From the NCBI GenBank assembly GCA_041494245.1, contig JBGQAK010000004.1:124001-188000 (forward strand): 64,000 nucleotides of DNA, written 5' to 3'. Made by a program: the position numbers and the translations under genes. Under the pieces are notes generated by a model. The model was not told the DNA's origin and did not search any database. It saw only the letters and a program-made list of their open reading frames with translations. Of this stretch, positions 24,271 to 31,181 are shown one piece after another. The stretch is from RBG-13-68-16 sp041494245 (lineage in GTDB: Bacteria > Acidobacteriota > Thermoanaerobaculia > Thermoanaerobaculales > Thermoanaerobaculaceae). Positions within the stretch are counted from its first letter, which is position 1. Every line of letters begins with the position of its first letter.

Positions 24271-24286
24271 GCCCGGCGTGTCGGGC
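24271..24286. terminator. Weak hairpin between convergent genes
   Basis: GCCCG/CGGGC 5-bp stem with 6-nt loop in the 46-bp gap between the coaD stop and the minus-strand gene end. No T-tract. Confidence 0.3.
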
Positions 24287-24293
24287 ACCCGCC

Positions 24294-24566
24294 TCACTGC
24301 TGCGGGAGTACGGTGTCCACCTCGACGACCTCGTCTGCGGCAGCCGGGTCCACGACGATCTGGACCCAGGTCGTGCGGTAGCCGTACAGCGAGAGCTGCT
24401 CGAGGTGCGTACCGGGACGGTCGAAGACGTGCTCCCTGCGGTCGGCCTTGCCCAGCACGTTCCCGTCAACGGTGACGACTGCCTCCCCGGGCGACACCCT
24501 GAACTCCGCGCCGCGGCCGATCTCGCTTGTGACCGTGTAGCGACCGATCGATGCGGGGACCGTCAC
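24294..24566 (-). CDS. Small PEGA-like domain protein
   Basis: 90 residues. The body AVVTVDGNVLGKADRREHVF, PGTHLEQLSLYGYRTTW, VQIVVDP has the PEGA pattern (VxVDG...G...PGxHxxxxxxxGY). The first residues IGRYTVTSEIGRGAEF look like the opening of a Ser/Thr kinase glycine loop, but there is no kinase domain, so this may be chance or a relic of a kinase-PEGA fusion. Overlaps the upstream zinc-ribbon gene by 4 bp. Likely binds a partner or the cell wall; function unknown. Confidence 0.6.
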   Translation of the reverse strand: MTVPASIGRYTVTSEIGRGAEFRVSPGEAVVTVDGNVLGKADRREHVFDRPGTHLEQLSLYGYRTTWVQIVVDPAAADEVVEVDTVLPQQ

Positions 24567-24958
24567 CCGCTTTCCTTGTCGGTCTCTTCGGATCCGGTGT
24601 CGGCGTCCTCGGCGAGCGCATCCTGACCGGCCTCGGCTTCGGCCAGCACTGCGTCCGCCCGATCCAAATCGGCGGGCGCCACCAGGAGGAGGACCTCAGC
24701 CTCGTCAACCTGAGGGAACGGGTTGAGAACGACGTGTTTGTCGACGACCTCGGCCGGGATGCCCTGCTCCTGCAGCAGCCCCTGGGCGAGGCGCGCCTCC
24801 TCGACGGTCGTGTACCCGGCCACCTCGACCCATTCGGGCCCGGGTTCGGGCGGCTGCTCCGTCCCGGGCGGAGGCTCGTTGACCAGCGCGACACCGCACT
24901 CGGAGCAGCGGGTGAAGCCTTCCCTGTACTCTGCGCCACACTCCGGGCACCAAGGCAT
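24563..24958 (-). CDS. Zinc-ribbon protein with DUF2007-like domain
   Basis: 131 residues. MPWCPECGAEYREGFTRCSECGVAL is a CxxC...CxxC zinc ribbon; residues 40-100 (EWVEVAGYTTVEEARLAQGLLQEQGIPAEVVDKHVVL) match the DUF2007 putative signal-transduction fold; the tail is acidic. Such proteins are common, small and uncharacterised. Followed with overlap by the PEGA-like gene. Confidence 0.75.
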   Translation of the reverse strand: MPWCPECGAEYREGFTRCSECGVALVNEPPPGTEQPPEPGPEWVEVAGYTTVEEARLAQGLLQEQGIPAEVVDKHVVLNPFPQVDEAEVLLLVAPADLDRADAVLAEAEAGQDALAEDADTGSEETDKESG

Positions 24959-24982
24959 GGTTTTCCCCCGGTCGCGTCCGAA

Positions 24983-25297
24983 TCAGAAGTCGAACGCCTC
25001 GCCGTCCAGCACGTCGGAGAGCTGGCGCATCACGGCCGCGCTGACGGCCGCCGAGGCGCCCGCGACGATCGCGGCGCCCTTGCCACGGCCGATCAGGAAG
25101 CCGAGCCCGGCCGCCACGCCCACCGCGAGCATCGGGTGCCGGCGCACCAGATCGCGCCAGTCGATCTCATCGGGGATGACCTTGTCGAGCAGGAAATCGG
25201 CATCCAGGCGCTGGCGCTTCGCCGCCGGCTCCTCCTGCAGCTCGTACAGATCCTCGTGCTCCGGCTCGTCTTCGTCGCGCGGCCGCTCGTCTTCCAT
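24983..25297 (-). CDS. Small membrane-associated protein, unknown
   Basis: 104 residues. A charged, Glu-rich N-terminal half is followed by one or two hydrophobic stretches (MLAVGVAAGLGFLIGRG, AAIVAGASAAVSAAV), a glycine-zipper-like pattern as in YtxH/DUF883 proteins. It follows the YtxH-like gene by 3 bp on the same strand; the two likely form a pair at the membrane. No function assigned. Confidence 0.6.
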   Translation of the reverse strand: MEDERPRDEDEPEHEDLYELQEEPAAKRQRLDADFLLDKVIPDEIDWRDLVRRHPMLAVGVAAGLGFLIGRGKGAAIVAGASAAVSAAVMRQLSDVLDGEAFDF

Positions 25298-25300
25298 GCG

Positions 25301-25798
25301 TCATGGCTCCCGTCGGCGCACCATGTACCCGATGGCAAAGCCGACGCCGATGGCGATCAGGATCGACTTGCCGGGGTTGCGCCGGATGTAGTCCACCACG
25401 TCGTCGCGGACTTCCTTGACATCGATCTCCTGGACCTTGTCCTTCACCTTCGCATAGCCCTTCTTGACCTCGACCTGGAGCTTGTCGAACTGGACTTTGG
25501 CCTTGCCGTAGGCCTCCTCCACCACCTCGCGCGAGCGCCCGTACAACTCGCCGGTCTTCTCCCGGGCGGACTCGAGGGCGGCGCGGGCCTCCGTCAGGTA
25601 CACCTTGGCCTTGGAGTAGGCCTCGGTGGTGCGGGCCTTGACCTTGCCGTACCCCTCGCCGAGGGCTTCCTTGGCCTTCTCCATCGAGCCTTCGGCGCGC
25701 GCGATGGAATCCTTGGCCTCCTCCAGGACATCGTGCACGGCACCCTCCAGTTGGTCGATCTTCTCTTCGACTCCCGAGACCTTCTTTGTCGGTGTCAT
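25301..25798 (-). CDS. YtxH/DUF883-like helical membrane protein
   Basis: 165 residues. A long amphipathic helical repeat (EKAKEALGEGYGKVKARTTE, EAYSKAKVYLTEARA) resembles apolipoprotein or LEA-type repeats, followed by NPGKSILIAIGVGFAIGYMVRRREP, the C-terminal glycine-zipper membrane anchor of DUF883/ElaB proteins. ATG at 25798 is supported by GGGAGG just upstream. Divergent from the beta-CASP RNase gene. Family members associate with membranes and ribosomes in stress; here the function is only suggested. Confidence 0.7.
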   Translation of the reverse strand: MTPTKKVSGVEEKIDQLEGAVHDVLEEAKDSIARAEGSMEKAKEALGEGYGKVKARTTEAYSKAKVYLTEARAALESAREKTGELYGRSREVVEEAYGKAKVQFDKLQVEVKKGYAKVKDKVQEIDVKEVRDDVVDYIRRNPGKSILIAIGVGFAIGYMVRRREP

Positions 25799-25931
25799 GG
25801 GCACCTCCCCGTCATCCCCTGATGGTCCCGATTCTACGCCCCGTCCGGGGGTGGCGCAAGGAACGCCTCCGCAACGAGATCCCGTCTCGGCCTTGAAGCA
25901 GCCCGCCCGAGCGGCTAGCCTGGACGGGCCA

Positions 25932-27317
25932 ATGATCTCCCTCTCGTTCCTGGGTGCCACCGGCACCGTCACCGGCTCGCGCTACCTTCTGGAGGCTCAC
26001 GGCGCCAGGTTCATCGTCGATGCCGGTCTGTTCCAGGGGAGCAAGGAGCTGAGGCTGCGCAACTGGGCAGGGCTCCCGGTGGCCCCCAACTCCCTCTCGG
26101 GGGTGATCCTCACCCACGCCCACATCGACCACACGGGCTACCTGCCCCGCCTGGTGCGGGATGGGTTCGGCGGCCCCACCTTCGTCACCCCGCCCACGGG
26201 CCGCCTCCTGCAGGTGGTGCTCCCCGACGCCGCGCGCCTCCAGGAGGAAGAGGCGCGTTTCGCCAACAAGGTCGGCTCCACCAGGCACGACCCGGCGCTG
26301 CCCTTATTCACCGAGCGTGACGCCCACGATGCCCTCGGCACGCTGCAGAGCGTGCCTTTCGGGCAGTGCTTCACGCTCAAGCCCGGGATCGAGTTCCGAT
26401 ACCACCGCCAGGGGCACATCCTGGGCGCGGTCGAGGTTGGCATCAAGGCGGCCAGCGGTGACCACGTCACGCTCTACTTCTCCGGCGACGTCGGCCGATA
26501 TGACGTGCCGATGCTCCAGCCCCCGGAACCGTACCCGGGCTCGACCTACCTCGTGGTCGAGTCCACCTACGGCGACACGTTTCACGACCCCGCCGACCCC
26601 CGCGAGCAGCTCGCCGACGTGATCACGGAAGCGGCACAGCGCAAGGGCATCATCCTCATCCCCGCGTTCGCGATCGACCGCACCCAGGAGGTGCTCTACC
26701 TCCTGCGCGAGCTCATCGAAGACGGGGCGATCGACCCCTTGCCGATCTACCTCGACTCCCCCATGGCCCGCGAGGCGACCTCCGTATACCGCTCGTGCGC
26801 GCTCGAGCACGACGCCGAGATGAAGGAACTGGTCCGCGAGGGTGTCGAACCGCTCGTTCCCCCCAACCTGGTGATCGTCGGCCGCGTGGACGAGTCCAAG
26901 CGGCTGAACACCGTGGGCGGTCCGGCGATCATCCTCTCGGCCTCGGGCATGGCCACCGGAGGGCGAATCCTCCACCACCTCCGCCACCGGGTGTCGGACC
27001 CCAGCACGACCGTGGTCTTCGTCGGCTACCAGGCGGAGGGGACGCGGGGCCGCCGGATCCTCGACGGCGAGGGCGAGATCAAGATCTTCGGCGAGATGGT
27101 CCCGGTGCGCGCCCAGGTCCGCAGCATCCCGTCGCTGTCGGCCCACGCCGACGCGGACGAGCTCACCATCTGGGCGAGCGGGCCGGCTACCAGGCCGGCG
27201 AGGGTGTTCGTGACGCACGGCGAGCCGCCGGCGAGCCAGGCGCTTGCCGCCCGCTTCACCGAGCACTTCGGATGGGAGTGCGTCGTGCCGGCGCTTGAGG
27301 AGACGGTCCACCTGTGA
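25932..27317 (+). CDS. Beta-CASP metallo-beta-lactamase RNase
   Basis: 461 residues. MBL fold with LTHAHIDHTGYLP (HxHxDH zinc motif), HILGAVEV and SGDVGR, followed by the beta-CASP insert with PAFAIDRTQE and ILSASGMATGGRILHHL, then the closing HADADEL and THGE motifs. This is the CPSF73-like/YSH1-type RNase group found in many bacteria, acting on RNA in the cytoplasm. ATG chosen at the start of MISLSFLGATGTVTGS, the conserved opening. Its stop overlaps the truncated YihY gene (TGATG). Confidence 0.9.
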   Translation: MISLSFLGATGTVTGSRYLLEAHGARFIVDAGLFQGSKELRLRNWAGLPVAPNSLSGVILTHAHIDHTGYLPRLVRDGFGGPTFVTPPTGRLLQVVLPDAARLQEEEARFANKVGSTRHDPALPLFTERDAHDALGTLQSVPFGQCFTLKPGIEFRYHRQGHILGAVEVGIKAASGDHVTLYFSGDVGRYDVPMLQPPEPYPGSTYLVVESTYGDTFHDPADPREQLADVITEAAQRKGIILIPAFAIDRTQEVLYLLRELIEDGAIDPLPIYLDSPMAREATSVYRSCALEHDAEMKELVREGVEPLVPPNLVIVGRVDESKRLNTVGGPAIILSASGMATGGRILHHLRHRVSDPSTTVVFVGYQAEGTRGRRILDGEGEIKIFGEMVPVRAQVRSIPSLSAHADADELTIWASGPATRPARVFVTHGEPPASQALAARFTEHFGWECVVPALEETVHL

Positions 27318-27694
27318 TGTCGGCCCTGCGATCCTTGGCTCGCTTCGTCGGGGAGCTCGTGCGCGCGCAGCATCGCGACCGGCTCCTGGTGCGGGCCGGC
27401 GCCCTCGCGTACACGACGCTGCTCTCGCTCGTGCCGCTCCTCACCGTCGGGTTGGTGACGGTCAGCCAGCTGCAACCCGAGCGCGCCGCTGTGATGGTCC
27501 AGGCGATCGCCACCGTGTTGCCGTTCTCCCCCGAACGGGTCCAGGCCACGCTCGGGGAGGTTCGGGCGCGCACCGGCACCGGGGGCAACGGCGAGAGGGA
27601 CTCGCTCACGCTCGCCGCGCTTGCCAAGCAGGTCAACGGCGAGCAAGCGACGGCGCCAGAAGGACCCGCGAACGGGGCTTCCGAAACGCCCTAG
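27317..27694 (+). pseudogene. Truncated YihY/BrkB-family membrane protein
   Basis: 125 residues only, where YihY proteins have 280-400. The first 75 match the family: LVRAGALAYTTLLSLVPLLTVGLVTVSQL is its first membrane helix with the conserved LAYTTLLSLVPLL. After residue 80 the sequence becomes polar (GNGERDSLTLAALAKQVNGE) and ends; the other helices are absent. The ubiE-like gene stop is only 2 bp away, so the missing part is not simply frameshifted. A deletion remnant is the best reading, though a short functional form is possible. A GTG 3 bp earlier is an alternative start. Confidence 0.6.
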
Positions 27695-27696
27695 CG

Positions 27697-28521
27697 CTAC
27701 ATCCTACGTACGAAGAAGTTGCTGCGCTCCACCGGGCGCGGCCCCGCGCGCCGGGGGCCGGGCTTGCACCCCGTGTACTCCGAGAACAGGCCGATGGAGA
27801 GGAGGCGTCGGACGTCCTCGAACCCCGCCTCCCCGAGTGCAGAGACGATGCGCTCGGGGGGGACGCAGCTCTCGACCGTATCCCAGAAGTACTTCATGAG
27901 CAGCTCGGCGTCGTGGTCGCGGGTCGACAGCCTGGTGAACATCGGAACCATCCGGCGGAGGTAGAAGCGCAACGCCGCGAATCCCAGCCTGGTTTTCGGG
28001 CGCGTGAGTTCGAGGACGCAGAGGGTCCCGCCCGGCTTGAGCACGCGGATGAACTCGCGGAAGGTCGTCGCCAGGTCGGAAAGGTGGCGAAGAGCGTACC
28101 CCATGCTCAGGAAGTCGAAGCTGTCGTCGCGCCACGGCAGGCGCTCACCGAGCCCGATCACGGCCAGCACCCCGAGCTTCCTGCGCGCCTGGGCGAGCAT
28201 GCCGGCGCTCGGGTCGAGCCCGATGACGCGGCGTGCGTCTCCCGTCAGACGCACCGCCTCGCGCGCCACTAGGCCCGTGCCGATGGCCACGTCCAGCACG
28301 GTCATCCGTTCGCCCAGGCCGGCGCGGCGGAGCGCCTCCCGCCGGTACCGCCGGCCCGAGCCGAACGCCATGGCGCCCTCGATCCGGTCGTAGTGGCGGG
28401 CGGCGCCGTCGAAGAGCCGCCGCACGAACTCCGGTCTATCCTCGTCACGGCCGTAGTAGCCGGAGAGCGTGGGGTGCGGCGGCAGCGGAGCACCCTGCCC
28501 GTTCTTTTCAGGCCCGACCAT
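27697..28521 (-). CDS. ubiE: UbiE/MenG-type methyltransferase
   Basis: 274 residues. LFDGAARHYDRIEGAMAFGSGRRYRREALRR is the typical UbiE/COQ5 opening; VLDVAIGTGLVA is SAM motif I, followed by IGLDPSAGMLAQAR, SFDFLSMGYALRHLSD and RVLKPGGTLCVLELTRP. The family methylates the demethylmenaquinone or ubiquinone ring at the inner membrane. The quinone type is not decided by the sequence, and no other quinone genes are present. It lies downstream of the lysS-bamA operon but 233 bp of repeat-containing DNA separate them. Confidence 0.85.
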   Translation of the reverse strand: MVGPEKNGQGAPLPPHPTLSGYYGRDEDRPEFVRRLFDGAARHYDRIEGAMAFGSGRRYRREALRRAGLGERMTVLDVAIGTGLVAREAVRLTGDARRVIGLDPSAGMLAQARRKLGVLAVIGLGERLPWRDDSFDFLSMGYALRHLSDLATTFREFIRVLKPGGTLCVLELTRPKTRLGFAALRFYLRRMVPMFTRLSTRDHDAELLMKYFWDTVESCVPPERIVSALGEAGFEDVRRLLSIGLFSEYTGCKPGPRRAGPRPVERSNFFVRRM

Positions 28522-28640
28522 CGACAGAGTCTACCAGTGGCCGGCAAGGCGACAAGCCGTGCGCGATCCGGTCACCGTGCCTTTGGCATCTTGAGAGCTT
28601 GCCTGTGCCTGCGCCGGGACTGGACACCCGCAAAAGGCGC

Positions 28641-28731
28641 GGAGCGGGATTCACTCCCGCGGAGCGCGGGGGGGTCCGGGGGGCACTTCTGCGGCGGTGG
28701 GTGGTGGGAGCGCCGCAGAGCCCCCCGCAAC
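28641..28731 (-). repeat. Copy of the dispersed GC-rich repeat, inverted orientation
   Basis: About 90 bp that aligns at roughly 85% identity with the reverse complement of 34277-34370, sharing GATTCACTCC, ACTTCTGCGGCGG, TGGGTGGTGG and GCCGCAGAGCCCCCCGCA. It contains the palindrome GCGGGA-TTCAC-TCCCGC. It lies between bamA and the ubiE-like gene. No clear target duplication here. Confidence 0.8.
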
Positions 28732-28754
28732 AGATAGCCGCGGGACCGCCCGCC

Positions 28755-31181
28755 CTAGAATGTCGTGCCGATCGAGAACTGGAACTCGCTGCGCTTCTCG
28801 TCCGGGAACGGTTTCGGGTTGATGCCGTAGATGAACCGCAGCGGGGCCTGGAAGATGGGCAGGAAAACCCGCAGCTCCGCCCCAAAACTGTAGCGGTACA
28901 GCTTCAAGTCCCAGCCCTGACTCGCGTTCCAGGTGTTGCCGGAGTCGCTGAAGAGGATAAACTTGATCGGCCCGCCCACCTTGATCTGGTACTCGAGGTT
29001 GAGCTGCAGGTAGCGGTCCCCGCCGAGGGGGACGCCGTACGCGTCATAGAAGTAGAGGCCGGTCTTCGTGCGCGGAATGATCGAGTAGTACTGGAAGCCG
29101 CGGATCGAGCGCTCACCGCCCAGGCGATAGAGGTCGTAAACCGGGATCGCCGCGCCTCTCATCGACTCGATGATGCCGCCCTCGAAGTTGACCGCGAAGA
29201 TGTAGCGGCGCGTGATCGGGAGGAACCAGGAGGTTCCGGCCTCGGGGCGCCAGTAGTGGAAGTCGCCCCCGAGCGGGCCACCGGCGTAGCGGAGGCGCCC
29301 GAAGTACGAGCCGCCCGAGTTCGGATTGAAGGGATCGTCGCGCGAGTCATACGCGTACGAGGGCGTGATCGACGAGGTGATGCCGCTGTACGTTTCGTAG
29401 AACTTGTCCTCCCCGGGAATGTTCGTGTACGGCGGCGGCAGCGACGGACGGTGCGGAAACGTGGGCGACACGCCGCCAAAGAGCGTTCGCTGTGTGCTGT
29501 ACCTCGCGTTCACGTCCTCGTAGCCGTAGGAGACCGCGAACTGGCCGAAAATCCCCACCCCGAGCCCCCAAAAAAGTGAGCCGCCCTTGGTATTGCGAAC
29601 GTAGTCGCTCTGGGCGAACGAGTAGGCGGTGTAGTCGAGAGATTGTTTGTAGATCGCGCCGCCGATCATCATCCGCTTGTCCAGGAAGTACGGCTCGGAG
29701 AACGACAGCGAGTAGTTGCTCCCGGTCCTGCCCACCTGCGCGCTGAACCCCAGGATCTCGCCGCGGCCCAGGAAGTTCCTCGTGCTGAAGCTGAACTGCC
29801 CGAACAGACCCTCGAGCTCCGAGTAGCCCGCGCCGAACTGGACGTCTGTCCTGCCGACCTCTTCCCCCTTGATCGTCACGTTGACGCGCTTGTTCTGCTC
29901 GTCGAACTTGAAATCAACGGGGTCCTCTTTGAGCTTGAAGTAACCGAGCTGGTTGACCTTGAACATCGAGCGCTTGAACAGGCTCATGTTCATGTAATCG
30001 CCCTCCGCCAGGCGAACCTCGCGGCGCAACACCTTGTCCTGCGTCTTCGTGTTGCCAACGAACTCGAGCCTGCCAAGGCGGAAGCGATCGCCTTCAAACA
30101 CGTTGACGACGACGTCCACCGTGTCGGGTTTGTCCTTCTCGTCCACCAGAGACTGGTTGGTGTACGCGTACACGTAGCCCCGGGACTGGTACAGGTTCCG
30201 CAGCGCCTCGTTGCCCTCCTCGACCTTGGAGTAGTTGTAGACCTTCCCGGGTTTGATCTCGTACAGCTTGCGCAGCGGTTCGGTCGGGAAGACCGTGTTG
30301 CCCTTGATGCTCAGTGCCCCCATCCGGAACTGCTTGCCGTCCTCGACGGGGATGACGATCACCATCCTGAAATTCTTCTCCTTCTGGGTCTTGCCCTGCG
30401 GGTTGCGGGCAATGAGGTCAACCTTCGGCTCGCCAACCACGATGTCCTTGTAGCCGTGGTTCATGTAGAACTTCTTGAGGTTCTCGGAGTCCTCGCCCCA
30501 GTTCTCCTTGCTCCAGATGATTTTCTTCCCGAACACGTGGAACAGCGACTTCTCCTTGGTTTTCTTGAGAGCGCGCCGAAGGGTAGCGTTCGAATACACC
30601 TTGTTCCCCACGAACGTGATCTCGCTGATCTTGATCTTGACGCCCTCGTCGATTTGGAAGGTCACCTTGCGCTGGTTGGTCCCGGTCTCACTGATCGCCG
30701 GAGTCACCACAGCGCTGGCGTAGCCCTCCTTGCCGTACACATCGATGATCGCTTGCCTGATCCGCTGGATCTCCGACGTGCGCAACGGGACGTTGCGCTT
30801 GAGGGTGATGTTGGTGGCGTCGAGCTTCTCCTTGATCGTCGAGGTCGACACCTTCTTGTTTCCGGAGAAGTCCCACTCGGTCACCTTCGGGCGCTCTTTG
30901 ACGGTGACAATGAGCCGCACCTTGCCGGACGCAATCTCCTCCACCTCGATTTTGGCGTCCTCGATCAATCCCGAGTCCCAGAAGCGGTGGAAGTTCTTTG
31001 CCACGGCATCGGGGTCGTAGGGGTCGCCCTTCGCCACCCCCAGGTAGTACTCGATCGTGTCCTCGTTGATCGTGGCCGCCCCGACGACCTTGACCTCCGC
31101 GACGATCGGCCTCGGCGGCTCGGCGGCGAAGCCGGCCAGAGGCAGGAGGGCAATCAGGAGGGCAACGGCTATGGCTCGCAA
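28755..31181 (-). CDS. bamA: Outer membrane assembly factor BamA
   Basis: 808 residues with signal peptide (AIAVALLIALLPLAGFA), five POTRA domains (for example IVAEVKVVGAATINEDTIE, VTEWDFSGNKKVSTSTIKE, ISEITFVGNKVYSNATLRR, MGALSIKGNTVFPTEPLRK, LGRLEFVGNTKTQDKVLRR) and a 16-strand barrel containing LGGERSIRGFQ and ending in Phe. BamA inserts beta-barrel proteins into the outer membrane. The TTG at 31181 is chosen because GGGAGG lies 4 bases upstream; it overlaps clpC by 13 nt. The repeat copy at 28641-28731 follows its stop. No BamB-E genes are nearby. Confidence 0.94.
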   Translation of the reverse strand: MRAIAVALLIALLPLAGFAAEPPRPIVAEVKVVGAATINEDTIEYYLGVAKGDPYDPDAVAKNFHRFWDSGLIEDAKIEVEEIASGKVRLIVTVKERPKVTEWDFSGNKKVSTSTIKEKLDATNITLKRNVPLRTSEIQRIRQAIIDVYGKEGYASAVVTPAISETGTNQRKVTFQIDEGVKIKISEITFVGNKVYSNATLRRALKKTKEKSLFHVFGKKIIWSKENWGEDSENLKKFYMNHGYKDIVVGEPKVDLIARNPQGKTQKEKNFRMVIVIPVEDGKQFRMGALSIKGNTVFPTEPLRKLYEIKPGKVYNYSKVEEGNEALRNLYQSRGYVYAYTNQSLVDEKDKPDTVDVVVNVFEGDRFRLGRLEFVGNTKTQDKVLRREVRLAEGDYMNMSLFKRSMFKVNQLGYFKLKEDPVDFKFDEQNKRVNVTIKGEEVGRTDVQFGAGYSELEGLFGQFSFSTRNFLGRGEILGFSAQVGRTGSNYSLSFSEPYFLDKRMMIGGAIYKQSLDYTAYSFAQSDYVRNTKGGSLFWGLGVGIFGQFAVSYGYEDVNARYSTQRTLFGGVSPTFPHRPSLPPPYTNIPGEDKFYETYSGITSSITPSYAYDSRDDPFNPNSGGSYFGRLRYAGGPLGGDFHYWRPEAGTSWFLPITRRYIFAVNFEGGIIESMRGAAIPVYDLYRLGGERSIRGFQYYSIIPRTKTGLYFYDAYGVPLGGDRYLQLNLEYQIKVGGPIKFILFSDSGNTWNASQGWDLKLYRYSFGAELRVFLPIFQAPLRFIYGINPKPFPDEKRSEFQFSIGTTF

